Of a stretch of DNA of 8,991 nt, positions 1 through 6,810 are shown one piece after another (the first letter of the stretch is position 1; every line of letters starts with the position of its first letter). The translations under genes were made by a program, and so were the position numbers. Location: contig JAKSCP010000245.1 of the NCBI GenBank assembly GCA_022360535.1, forward strand, positions 1 through 8,991, written 5' to 3'. The notes under the pieces were generated by a model. The model had not been told where the DNA came from and ran no database searches. It was given only the letters and a program-made list of their open reading frames with translations. Source of the stretch: Pseudomonadales bacterium (GTDB taxonomy: Bacteria; Pseudomonadota; Gammaproteobacteria; Pseudomonadales; Pseudohongiellaceae).

Positions 1-429
1 GGCCAACTCGGCAAATTCTGCTTCGGTGTAGTTTTCTACCGATTTCGTAAACAACCGGGCCTGGGTCTCTGGAGAAATCCAATCCACAATGGTGGAGAGG
101 TAGCTGGCGGTGGGTATGGTTTCATAACTTGCGCGCAGATCATTGAGGGCAGCCAGCACGCGGTGGTTGAACACGGTCTCACCATCTCCGGCGATGAAGA
201 TAAACGACGCGTCAGTTGGAATCGGAAACTCCTCATCCATACGCACCAACTCATCCAGGTAGGGATCGCTCTCGGTAAGCAGGGCGTTGAAGGTACCATC
301 GAACTGAGTGTTCAGTAGTCCAATTGCCATCACCACTGAAACCACGGTGCTCATGATAAACAACGGTGTGCGATTGACGACACAGGCGCTGGCAACACGG
401 GTTGCAATTGCGGAGATGTCTAACTTCAT
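1..429 (-). CDS. RND/MMPL-family transporter, N-terminal part (cut by window edge)
   Basis: Translating the reverse strand from the ATG at 429 gives 143 codons open to base 1. The protein starts MKLDISAIATRVASACVVNR, followed by one hydrophobic segment (about residues 21-39) and then a soluble periplasmic stretch containing FDGTFNALLTESDPYLDELV. Large RND-superfamily MMPL-type exporters begin this way: TM1, then the first porter-like domain with an acidic-Asp-Pro motif. The complete transporter at 4165-6693 has the same arrangement (SADSLLLENDPDLEFSREV), so the two are distant paralogues. An in-frame TAA two codons upstream of the ATG fixes the start, and TAAGG just before it is a weak ribosome-binding site. 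It lies 29 nt after the LysR-type gene on the same strand, so co-transcription is likely. The substrate cannot be read from this fragment. Confidence 0.8.
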   Translation of the reverse strand, partial: MKLDISAIATRVASACVVNRTPLFIMSTVVSVVMAIGLLNTQFDGTFNALLTESDPYLDELVRMDEEFPIPTDASFIFIAGDGETVFNHRVLAALNDLRASYETIPTASYLSTIVDWISPETQARLFTKSVENYTEAEFAELA

Positions 430-458
430 GCCTTAACCATTCAAATGCTGTTTGTTGC

Positions 459-1340
459 TCAGCTAATGCGACGACAATGGTCGATCCAACTGTTCACGCC
501 CGTGCTCTGATGTTTCTGCTTGTGCAAGATAAAGTAGAACTTTCTATGCCAGTTACGCTGGGGAGCGGCTAATGGTACCAGCGTTCCCCGTTTAAAGGCT
601 TCTTCCAATGTCAGCCTCGACAGGCATCCAATGCCCAACCCAGCCTCTACAGCGCGCTTGATGCCCTCAGTGTGTTGTAACTCCAAACGCAATTTCAGAT
701 TCGGCAGGATACCGCTCATGGCGCGATCGAAAGCCTGGCGGGTACCGGACCCTGGCTCCCGGACAATCCACTCAGCATCCAACAACTGCTGCTCCGACAG
801 CTGTTTGGCAGCAGCAAGGGGGTGGGTCGGGGCACAAAATGGGGTGAGTTCGTCGTCTCGCCAGAATTGCACATTTAAATGGGTGTCCTGTAATTCGCCC
901 TCGATGAGGCCGAGATCGAGTTCGAAGTTGCGAACTTTGGCCGCGATGGCGGCGGTGTTTTCTACGGTGAGTTTGACGTGGGCGCTGGGATGCTCGTTCA
1001 TGAAATTGGCCATGATGCCTACCGCCAGGTAGTTGCCGATGGTGAGGGTGGCACCAACTTTAAGCTCGCCTACATCGGCCTGGGACTTCAGAGCCTGTTC
1101 CAGATCCTGGGCCTGTGAGATCAGTGCCGCTGCCCGTGGACGCATGGCCTGGCCCTGCTCGTTCAATTGCAGGCGTTTGCCATGGCGGTCGAACAGGGGT
1201 AACTCGAAGCGTTGCTCCAGTTCTTTCAGCGCTGTGCTGGCGGCAGACTGGGACATCGCGAGCTCTTCAGCGGCCTGGCTGACGTTTTCGTGGTTGGCCA
1301 CTGCCAGGAAGACTTGCAGCTGCTTGAGAGTGAAGTGCAT
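459..1340 (-). CDS. finR: LysR-type transcriptional regulator, FinR-like
   Basis: This 293-residue protein has the usual LysR-family length. Residues 3-62 form the N-terminal winged helix-turn-helix (FTLKQLQVFLAVANHENVSQ, then AAEELAMSQSAASTALKELE). The effector-binding domain runs from about residue 90 (GELKVGATLTIGNYL) and includes a VEAGLGIGCLSRLTLEEAF segment typical of the second subdomain. It is transcribed divergently from fpr. In Pseudomonas the LysR regulator FinR sits divergently beside fpr and activates it under superoxide and related redox stress; the same arrangement here is the main reason for the symbol. The start is the ATG at 1340. No good Shine-Dalgarno precedes it; instead a 10-bp palindrome (GAGTATACTC) lies 7-16 nt upstream. 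The gene probably continues into the transporter at 1-429. Assignment to FinR rather than another LysR member rests on synteny and general resemblance. Confidence 0.88.
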   Translation of the reverse strand: MHFTLKQLQVFLAVANHENVSQAAEELAMSQSAASTALKELEQRFELPLFDRHGKRLQLNEQGQAMRPRAAALISQAQDLEQALKSQADVGELKVGATLTIGNYLAVGIMANFMNEHPSAHVKLTVENTAAIAAKVRNFELDLGLIEGELQDTHLNVQFWRDDELTPFCAPTHPLAAAKQLSEQQLLDAEWIVREPGSGTRQAFDRAMSGILPNLKLRLELQHTEGIKRAVEAGLGIGCLSRLTLEEAFKRGTLVPLAAPQRNWHRKFYFILHKQKHQSTGVNSWIDHCRRIS

Positions 1341-1359
1341 GGCCAGGAGTATACTCTTA

Positions 1360-1376
1360 TATCGATAAAATAGATA
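1360..1376. promoter_or_regulatory. Candidate LysR-type (FinR) binding box
   Basis: TATC (1360-1363) and GATA (1373-1376) form an inverted repeat separated by 9 bp, containing the classic LysR-family ATC-N9-GAT / T-N11-A pattern. The centre (1368) is about 65 bp upstream of the predicted fpr start near 1433, where LysR-family recognition sites usually lie. It also covers the predicted start of the regulator's own transcript (about 1373). That geometry fits activation of fpr combined with autorepression. The match is by eye; binding is inferred. Confidence 0.5.
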
Positions 1377-1379
1377 AAT

Positions 1380-1385
1380 ATTATA
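1380..1385 (-). promoter_or_regulatory. Candidate -10 box of the LysR-type gene
   Basis: On the reverse strand these bases read TATAAT, a perfect -10 hexamer, about 40 nt upstream of the ATG at 1340. There is no convincing -35 at 16-18 bp. The start would fall near 1373, inside the LysR-type box. Confidence 0.35.
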
Positions 1386-1397
1386 AGAATAATCAAT

Positions 1398-1426
1398 TTT
1401 ACAGATATACGATTGGTGACTACACT
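1398..1426 (+). promoter_or_regulatory. Candidate fpr promoter
   Basis: TTTACA (1398-1403, five of six -35 matches) is followed after 17 bp by TACACT (1421-1426, four of six -10 matches). The start would be near 1433, leaving a leader of about 20 nt that contains the fpr ribosome-binding site. The weak -10 suits an activator-dependent promoter. Confidence 0.45.
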
Positions 1427-1453
1427 GCGCGCACTGTGAATTAGGAGTACACC

Positions 1454-2227
1454 GTGGCCAGCATTTCTACCCAAAGCGTTACTGACGTCCATCACTGGAA
1501 TGAATCCCTGTTCAGTTTTAAAACCACTCGTGATCGCTCATTGCGATTTGAGAATGGACACTTTGTGATGCTCGGAATGGAAGTGGAAGGCAAGCCACTA
1601 ATGCGAGCCTACAGTATCGCCAGCCCCAACTACGATGAGGAGCTGGAATTCTTCAGCATTAAGGTGCCAGATGGCCCACTTACGTCCAAACTGCAAAACA
1701 TCAAGATTGGCGATGAGCTATTGGTTAGCAGCAAGCCCACCGGCACCCTGGTTGTTGATCACTTACTCGAAGGACGCAACCTCTATCTGATCAGCACTGG
1801 CACAGGTCTAGCTCCTTTCATGAGTATCATTCAGGATCCAGCGGTGTATGAACGATTCGATCGGGTTATCGTCACCCACGGTGTGCGCTACATTTCAGAG
1901 CTGGCCTATCAGGATTTCATTCAGCAGCATTTGCCAAACAACGAGTTCTTCGGCGACGAGGTAAAGGACAAACTGCTCTACTACCCAACTGTTACGCGAG
2001 AGACTTTTCGTAATCAGGGGCGACTCACCGACTTAATGACCTCGGGTAAGCTGTTTGCCGATCTGGGATTGAGTGTTGCCGACCCGGAGCACGATCGCTT
2101 CATGATCTGTGGCAGCCCAAGTATGTTGAAAGACTGTTGCGAGATTCTGGATGGATGGGGCTTTGAAGAGTCACGTCAGGGAATCAAAGCGCACTACGTG
2201 ATCGAAAGGGCCTTCGTAGAGAAGTAG
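1454..2227 (+). CDS. fpr: Ferredoxin/flavodoxin-NADP(+) reductase
   Basis: This 257-residue cytoplasmic flavoprotein moves electrons between NADPH and ferredoxin or flavodoxin, feeding Fe-S cluster repair and oxidative-stress defence. The FAD-binding motif RAYSIASP is at residues 51-58. The NADP-binding signature GTGLAPF is at 116-122, and CGSPSML starts at C219, as in the CGxxxM motif of the family. The C-terminus YVIERAFVEK is typical of bacterial subclass I (Azotobacter-type) enzymes, whose usual length is close to 258. The start is GTG at 1454, with TAGGAG at 1442-1447 seven bases upstream. It is divergent from the LysR-type regulator and has its own predicted promoter. It converges on the response-regulator gene with a 28-bp gap and no obvious terminator, so the two transcripts may overlap at their 3' ends. 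Confidence 0.96.
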   Translation: MASISTQSVTDVHHWNESLFSFKTTRDRSLRFENGHFVMLGMEVEGKPLMRAYSIASPNYDEELEFFSIKVPDGPLTSKLQNIKIGDELLVSSKPTGTLVVDHLLEGRNLYLISTGTGLAPFMSIIQDPAVYERFDRVIVTHGVRYISELAYQDFIQQHLPNNEFFGDEVKDKLLYYPTVTRETFRNQGRLTDLMTSGKLFADLGLSVADPEHDRFMICGSPSMLKDCCEILDGWGFEESRQGIKAHYVIERAFVEK

Positions 2228-2255
2228 CGGCGGTGTGCTGCTGACCAGCCAGTGC

Positions 2256-2876
2256 CTAGAGCGTGCCCAGTTGTTGAGCCATCAGCTCCGCAATGCTATT
2301 CACTTCCAGTTTCTTCAGGATATTACTGCGATGAAATTCCACCGTGCTGGCAGAGATATCCAAATCTTCAGCGATACGTTTGATAGTAAAACCCTTGATG
2401 GCCAAGTCGTAGACTTCTCTCTCGCGAGCGGTGAGAGAGTGCAGCCTGCGCTTTTGCTCCTGGCTATTGGCAGTGCTGTCCTGGTTCTCTGAGTGTTCCG
2501 TTAACGCTTCTTCTATGGCTTCAAGCAGTGCCGCCATGGAAAAAGGTTTCTCCAGAAATCCGATAGCTCCCCCGCGAACCGCGCTGACCACATCCTTGAA
2601 CTCACTGTCACCTGACATAAAGATAATTGGAAGATGCACTCCACGATCGGCAAGTTGTTGCTGCACGTCCAGACCGGAGATTCCGGGCAAATGGTTATCC
2701 AACACGATGCACCCTTTATCGCCGAATGATTCAACTTGCAGAAAATTCTGGCTCGAGGAATAGAGCTCAGTTTTAAAGCCTTGAGTCGACAGATAGAGTG
2801 CGAACGCATCCAGAATCTCCGGATCATCGTCAACTAAATGGATGGTGTACTCTTCTCTGCCTGTTTCCACGGCCAT
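2256..2876 (-). CDS. FixJ/NarL-type response regulator (receiver + LuxR HTH)
   Basis: With the start at the ATG at 2876 the protein has 206 residues, normal for FixJ-type regulators. Residues 10-125 are a receiver domain: acidic pocket D16-D18 (HLVDDDPE), phospho-acceptor D60 (CIVLDNHLPGISG), the conserved Ser/Thr position S88 (IIFMSGDSE) and K110 (FLEKPF). A polar linker (about 126-145) leads to a LuxR-type HTH at 146-206 (LTAREREVYDLAIKG, IAEDLDISASTVEFHRSNIL). AAGGGA just upstream sets the start; a longer open frame reaches 3011 but would run into the terminator. No histidine kinase is adjacent in the window, so its partner and signal are unknown. It follows the redoxin gene on the same strand but is cut off from it by a strong terminator, so it probably has its own promoter in 2877-2995. 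Confidence 0.92.
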   Translation of the reverse strand: MAVETGREEYTIHLVDDDPEILDAFALYLSTQGFKTELYSSSQNFLQVESFGDKGCIVLDNHLPGISGLDVQQQLADRGVHLPIIFMSGDSEFKDVVSAVRGGAIGFLEKPFSMAALLEAIEEALTEHSENQDSTANSQEQKRRLHSLTAREREVYDLAIKGFTIKRIAEDLDISASTVEFHRSNILKKLEVNSIAELMAQQLGTL

Positions 2877-2995
2877 TGCTTCCCTTACCAGATGCACTAT
2901 CGAACTAGCGCCACAAGCTAACACGGGGTGCTCTACCCCTGTACTCGGGAAAACCCCAGTCTCGTAATTTAACGCAATGGCTTGGTAACAGGCAC

Positions 2996-3025
2996 AAAAA
3001 AAGGGAGACAAAGTCTCCCTTTTTT
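2996..3025 (-). terminator. Rho-independent terminator of the redoxin gene
   Basis: A 7-bp GC-rich stem (GGGAGAC 3003-3009, GTCTCCC 3013-3019) with an AAA loop is flanked by seven A (2996-3002) and six T (3020-3025). On the minus strand it lies 16 nt after the redoxin stop codon and ends in a U tract. It also has a U tract on the plus strand, so it should work both ways, but no plus-strand gene reaches it. Confidence 0.93.
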
Positions 3026-3040
3026 GAATTTCGAGTGGGA

Positions 3041-3634
3041 TCAGAAGATGGCGACCAGACAGCCTTTAGAATCAGGGATGCCGTCCATATCAACCACACC
3101 ACCAGCCATGATTGTATTCAGCGCATCTTTTAGATAATGCTCACTGGCAAAGTTACGCTGCGTTTCATAACCAAGCTGATCGTTGATTGGACCACGATAC
3201 AAAACTTCCTTGGTGCGTGGATCGACTACGAAAACTTCAGCGGTGCGCTCAACGCCCAGAGCTTTGGCCAGGGCCTGACCTTCATCCTTCATAATCGGAA
3301 AGTCGATGCCGAATTCTTCCGCTTCCTTGGCAATCCTCGGAATGGCGTCCTGGATATTAGAATTAAACATGGTGAAACCAATGTTCTTGTCTGCATACTC
3401 GTCACGCACTTCGCGGTAGTTAGGCAACGCGATGCGGGCAATCGGGCAGCCTACACCCTGCACGTAAAACACAGCGTAGTCATACTTCTCGTAGTCTTTC
3501 AAAGTGTGGGTATTACCCAAATGGTCAGTCAATTCGAAATCCGGAATTGAACGCAACCAGTCATCAGCTAGTACAGCCGCTGACGCAAATACTACGGTCA
3601 CTGAAATGAGGAGTTTGCTCAGCAATTTCATCAT
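3041..3634 (-). CDS. Exported peroxiredoxin-like (AhpC/TSA redoxin-fold) protein
   Basis: The 197-residue protein has a Sec signal peptide (MMKLLSKLLISVTVVFASAA then VLADD, cleavage about residue 23-24), so the rest should be periplasmic. The redoxin domain follows: PDFELTDHLGNTHTL, a Cys in VQGVGCPIAR (C63, with R67) at the place of the peroxidatic cysteine, then FPIMKDEGQALAKALGV and EVFVVDPRTKEVLYRGPIND. The ending KGCLVAIF puts a second Cys at 192, matching the C-terminal Gly-Cys of PRX-like relatives. I see no CXXC pair, so a thiol peroxidase or single-Cys redox role fits better than a TlpA-type reductase. AAGGAG lies 4 nt before the first and 7 nt before the second of two adjacent ATGs (3634, 3631), so the second may be used. 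It has its own terminator and is divergent from the RND gene across 530 bp. The substrate is unknown. Confidence 0.85.
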   Translation of the reverse strand: MMKLLSKLLISVTVVFASAAVLADDWLRSIPDFELTDHLGNTHTLKDYEKYDYAVFYVQGVGCPIARIALPNYREVRDEYADKNIGFTMFNSNIQDAIPRIAKEAEEFGIDFPIMKDEGQALAKALGVERTAEVFVVDPRTKEVLYRGPINDQLGYETQRNFASEHYLKDALNTIMAGGVVDMDGIPDSKGCLVAIF

Positions 3635-3723
3635 TTGGCTCCTTGTTGTAAATCCAGCACTCGCGGCCAGATTTAACTTCTATTACTCCTGATATGCTTT
3701 ACGCTAAATCAATATTTGGTTGG

Positions 3724-3813
3724 GTAACCTGGTCTGAATCGGTGGAATTCCAAGACCGTTGTGCCAATCGGTTTAATCAGTAGACCTCACCAGTGGCTGA
3801 AAGGTTACTTTCA
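3724..3813. other. Candidate structured RNA or leader element
   Basis: GTAACCT (3724-3730) can pair with AGGTTAC (3802-3808), enclosing a hairpin GGTCT-GAAT / ATTC-(CA)-AGACC (3731-3757). The same AGGTTAC bases instead fall within a local hairpin TGAAAG-gtta-CTTTCA (3798-3813), so the two pairings exclude each other. On the minus strand this would lie 90-180 nt upstream of the redoxin start. I recognise no known riboswitch family. Confidence 0.25.
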
Positions 3814-3909
3814 AGTGGGAATAATGGTAGCAATATTCACCTGTTGGGCACAGGTCGATTCGTCTCAAAATCACAGTTTGTTGCACTCCATTTTGAACCT
3901 CATTTTGCT

Positions 3910-3938
3910 TCGATAAAGGTAAAAATAAACTATATAAT
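3910..3938 (+). promoter_or_regulatory. Possible promoter of the RND gene
   Basis: TCGATA (3910-3915, four of six matches) is followed after 17 bp by a perfect TATAAT (3933-3938). Transcription would start near 3945, leaving a leader of about 220 nt before the ATG at 4165. A second TATAGT at 4117-4122 is closer but has no good -35. Confidence 0.3.
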
Positions 3939-4164
3939 TCAATGAGTTAAAGAGGGGTTAGTTCTCTGTAGATTTTAGTAACTGATATCCTATGCGACAC
4001 TGTGACGCAGTGATCCTGGAAGCGTCAAAATTCGTTAACTTGTTTAGCATTCATTAAGAAAAAACCAGTGAGTAGCTGGCCAAAGTTGGTGAATCGTAAA
4101 CTGCCTTGAAAACGCGTATAGTTGGCCCACTCAGAAGCATTCCCGATCAAGTTCCTTCCCTGAT

Positions 4165-6693
4165 ATGGCACGTTCCCAAGTAGCTCGGCTTTACAGCCAA
4201 ATCGTCTTTGGTAAACCGGTTCTCGTCATCAGCCTGTTGCTGTTGGTGGTGGTTTTTTTCGCCTGGTATGCCCAGTACTTTCGACTGGATGCATCCGCTG
4301 ATTCCTTATTGCTGGAAAACGATCCGGATCTGGAGTTCTCCCGTGAAGTGAATATCCGTTATGGGATCCGGGACTCCGTCATCGTGGCCTACACCCCGGA
4401 GGGCGAGTTATTCGATCGAGCCGAACTGGCGAAGATGGAACGTTTACGTCAGGACTTGCTGGCAATAGATCGTGTGCAGTCTGTGGACAGTATCCTGAAT
4501 GTGCCGATTTTTGGCGACACCCCGCTGACCGGCATTTCCGAAGACTACCTCACTCTCATGGATGAGGAGACCGACTTGTTATTGGCTCAACAAGAGATCA
4601 TGAGCAGTCCGGTTTTTCAGAATGCCCTGCTCAGCCCCGATGGTGAAACTGCGGGCATGCAGGTCAGCTTCGCTATCGATCAAACAGCGCGCGGGCTGAT
4701 CAGCCGCCGCACTGAATTGAGAAATCTCGAGCTTGCTGGCGACATCAGTCCTGAACAGATTCAAGAACTGGCTGCCATCGAGGCAGAGTATGCCGAGTAC
4801 AGTGTCGGGGCGGCGGACCGGCAACACCAGATCATCGGCGAGATTCGAGCCACCCTCGACAACTATCGGGATGGGGCGCAGATCTATTTAGGCGGTGCGC
4901 CTATGATCGCGGACGATCTGGTGACATTCGTTCAGGGCGATCTCAATAATTTCAGCATCGCGGTGGTACTGCTGATTATCTTTGCTCTCGGCATCATTTT
5001 CCGCAGAGTGCGTTGGGTTGCCATGCCGCTGATCTGTTGCGCCGCAGCAGGAACCATCATGGTCGGCCTGCTTGGGTTGATGGATTGGCGAGTGACCGTG
5101 GTCTCTTCCAACTTCATATCCCTGCTGCTGATCATTACGATTTCACTGACGGTGCATCTCACCGTGCGTTACCGGGAGTTGCGCGCAACCCGCCACTATA
5201 GCGACCATGACAAATTACTGCGCCATGCTGTCCTCAGCATGTTTCGCCCTTGTCTCTATACCGCGCTCACTACAGCAGTCGCGTTCGGCTCGCTTTTGGT
5301 CAGTGGCATCCTGCCAATTATTACCTTTGGCTGGATGATGATGATGGGTGTGGCGACTGCACTTATCGTCGCCTTTACCCTGTTCCCATCTATCATGAGC
5401 CTGTTGCAGAAAGATGATACGAAGATGTCATCGCAACTGAAGCTGAATCTTACCGGCGCTTTAGCCAGGGCTACCGACAAACTGCGCATGAACGTGTTGG
5501 TCATCTATACCCTGGTACTGGCTTTCAGTGTCATGGGCCTGTCCATGTTACGTGTAGAAAACAGCTTCATTGATTACTTCCGGGAAAGCACCGAGATTTA
5601 TCAGGGCATGGCGTTATTTGACGACAAGCTGGGTGGAACGTTGTCGTTCGATGTAGTCATTGATTTGCCGGAGCAAGGCGCTGGCTCAGACGATGGGTTC
5701 GATGACGGCTTTGATGATAGTTTCGATGACGGCTTCGATGATGGTTTTGACGATGGATTCGATGACGGTTTTGGTGACTCTGGGAATGACGATGCTTATT
5801 GGTTCACTGCACCCAAAATGCAGCAGATCAAATCTATCCATGAGTACCTGGACAATGATGCACAGACTGGCAAGGTGCTTTCTTTTGGGGCGATCGTGCA
5901 GCTGGCTGAGATTCTCAATGGCAATCAAGAAGTAGATGGATTTCTGTGGGCTATTCTTTACAACCGAATTCCGGAAACCTTGATGTCCACTGTGTTAACG
6001 CCATTCGTCTCGATTGCTGACAACCAGACACGATTCAATGTTCGGGTGATTGAGTCGGCGCCAGATCTCAATCGCAATGAACTTCTGCAACGCATCGAAG
6101 CTGGAGTGGAAGAAGAGTTTGGATTTGAAGATGACCAGGTGAGGCTCACCGGTATCCTGGTGATGTACAACAATGTACTGCAGAGTCTGTTCCAATCGCA
6201 GATTCTGACTCTGGGCGTGGTCATGCTAGCTATCATGTTGATGTTTTTGACCTTGTTCCGTTCACTTTATATCGCCGTGATCTGCATCATTCCCAATGCG
6301 ATTGCAGCCGCCTTCGTACTTGGCATTATGGGGTGGCTGAACATTCCACTCGATATTATGACTATCACGATCGCGGCGATCTCAGTAGGCATTGGAGTCG
6401 ATAACACAATCCACTACATGCATCGATTCAAACGTGAATTCCCACGCTTTGGAAATTATCGGGAAACCATGTTCTTCTGTCATAACAGCATTGGTCGTGC
6501 CATGTATTTCACTTCAATGACAATCGTGGCAGGTTTTTCCATTCTGGCTCTCTCGAATTTTATTCCAACCATTGTGTTTGGATTGCTTACCAGTCTTGCC
6601 ATGTTAGTTGCCCTGACAGGGTCACTGACTTTGCTGCCGCAGCTGCTCATCACCTTTAAGCCGTTGGGTCCGGAGACGGTAGAGAACGCATAA
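4165..6693 (+). CDS. RND-superfamily MMPL-type transporter with acidic DDGF repeat
   Basis: This 842-residue inner-membrane protein shows the two-fold RND layout. TM1 (about 18-38) precedes the first periplasmic domain (40-262), then TM2-TM6 (264-412). TM7 (443-461) precedes the second periplasmic domain (463-675), then TM8-TM12 (678-830). TM10 carries VGIGVDNTIHYMHRF with D746 and H750, the usual proton-relay region of MMPL/HAE3-type members. The length fits single-gene MMPL transporters, which move lipids or hydrophobic compounds; the substrate here cannot be told. The second periplasmic domain contains seven consecutive DDGF-type units (509-536). The ATG at 4165 is the only plausible start, because the frame is closed by TGA at 4090 without another start codon; the ribosome-binding site is poor. 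It is divergent from the redoxin gene, and a lipo-cytochrome gene follows 117 nt downstream. Confidence 0.9.
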   Translation: MARSQVARLYSQIVFGKPVLVISLLLLVVVFFAWYAQYFRLDASADSLLLENDPDLEFSREVNIRYGIRDSVIVAYTPEGELFDRAELAKMERLRQDLLAIDRVQSVDSILNVPIFGDTPLTGISEDYLTLMDEETDLLLAQQEIMSSPVFQNALLSPDGETAGMQVSFAIDQTARGLISRRTELRNLELAGDISPEQIQELAAIEAEYAEYSVGAADRQHQIIGEIRATLDNYRDGAQIYLGGAPMIADDLVTFVQGDLNNFSIAVVLLIIFALGIIFRRVRWVAMPLICCAAAGTIMVGLLGLMDWRVTVVSSNFISLLLIITISLTVHLTVRYRELRATRHYSDHDKLLRHAVLSMFRPCLYTALTTAVAFGSLLVSGILPIITFGWMMMMGVATALIVAFTLFPSIMSLLQKDDTKMSSQLKLNLTGALARATDKLRMNVLVIYTLVLAFSVMGLSMLRVENSFIDYFRESTEIYQGMALFDDKLGGTLSFDVVIDLPEQGAGSDDGFDDGFDDSFDDGFDDGFDDGFDDGFGDSGNDDAYWFTAPKMQQIKSIHEYLDNDAQTGKVLSFGAIVQLAEILNGNQEVDGFLWAILYNRIPETLMSTVLTPFVSIADNQTRFNVRVIESAPDLNRNELLQRIEAGVEEEFGFEDDQVRLTGILVMYNNVLQSLFQSQILTLGVVMLAIMLMFLTLFRSLYIAVICIIPNAIAAAFVLGIMGWLNIPLDIMTITIAAISVGIGVDNTIHYMHRFKREFPRFGNYRETMFFCHNSIGRAMYFTSMTIVAGFSILALSNFIPTIVFGLLTSLAMLVALTGSLTLLPQLLITFKPLGPETVENA
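5689..5772 (+). repeat. Seven tandem 12-bp units encoding (DDGF)7
   Basis: Seven in-frame 12-bp units encode DDGF, except the third, which is DDSF; a degenerate GDSG follows. The units vary at third codon positions (GAC/GAT, GGG/GGC/GGT/GGA, TTC/TTT) while the peptide stays the same. The encoded stretch lies early in the second periplasmic domain of the transporter. Confidence 0.95.
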
Positions 6694-6714
6694 GCCCTCG
6701 GTTTGCCCGCTGTT

Positions 6715-6749
6715 GAATCGGCACTTGATTGTGTTTAATCTGCCGATTC
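6715..6749 (+). other. Intergenic stem-loop between the RND and cytochrome genes
   Basis: GAATCGGCA (6715-6723) pairs perfectly with TGCCGATTC (6741-6749). Inside, GATT (6727-6730) pairs with AATC (6737-6740) around a 6-nt loop, leaving a CTT bulge. An overlapping alternative pairs GGCACTT (6720-6726) with AAGTGCC (6753-6759). No U tract follows, so a simple intrinsic terminator is unlikely; an mRNA-stabilising, processing or attenuation structure is possible. Confidence 0.5.
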
Positions 6750-6810
6750 GATAAGTGCCCATGGCTGAGCTATCGGTCGCTGCGAGAAGTGGCGGTTTGA
6801 GAAGGAAGTG

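Larger units (their letters stand above)
3635..4164. other. 530-bp non-coding divergent region
   Basis: No convincing gene lies between the redoxin and RND start codons. The region is AT-rich around 3900-3990 and holds several dyads. These are an alternative-pairing element at 3724-3813, a 6-bp stem with a 5-nt loop (ACCTGT/ACAGGT, 3839-3855), and an odd palindrome GCGaCACtGTGaCGC (3994-4008) overlapped by CACTG/CAGTG (3998-4012). A possible plus-strand promoter is at 3910-3938. This is much longer than two divergent promoters need, so it may hold regulator sites, long leaders or a small RNA. Confidence 0.6.

Noticed and set aside
631..1368. Open frames on the plus strand opposite the LysR-type gene
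   Set aside because: They are rich in Ser, Arg and Cys with no recognisable domain, and lie antisense to a clear LysR-type protein.
2877..3011. A longer start for the response regulator (ATG at 3011)
   Set aside because: The extra 45 residues have no receiver-domain homology and begin inside the terminator stem; a good ribosome-binding site precedes the ATG at 2876.
3992..4057. A 21-codon open frame (MRHCDAVILE...)
   Set aside because: It has no ribosome-binding site, no recognisable motif and overlaps a palindrome; chance is the simpler explanation.
5689..5772. CRISPR-like or minisatellite array
   Set aside because: The units are 12 bp without spacers, are in frame, and keep one peptide with synonymous variation, so they are a coding repeat.
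5686..5928. Antisense or frame-shifted open frames across the DDGF repeat
   Set aside because: Their repetitive peptides (for example the Ile/Val/Glu-rich one) simply mirror the 12-bp repeat in the transporter gene.
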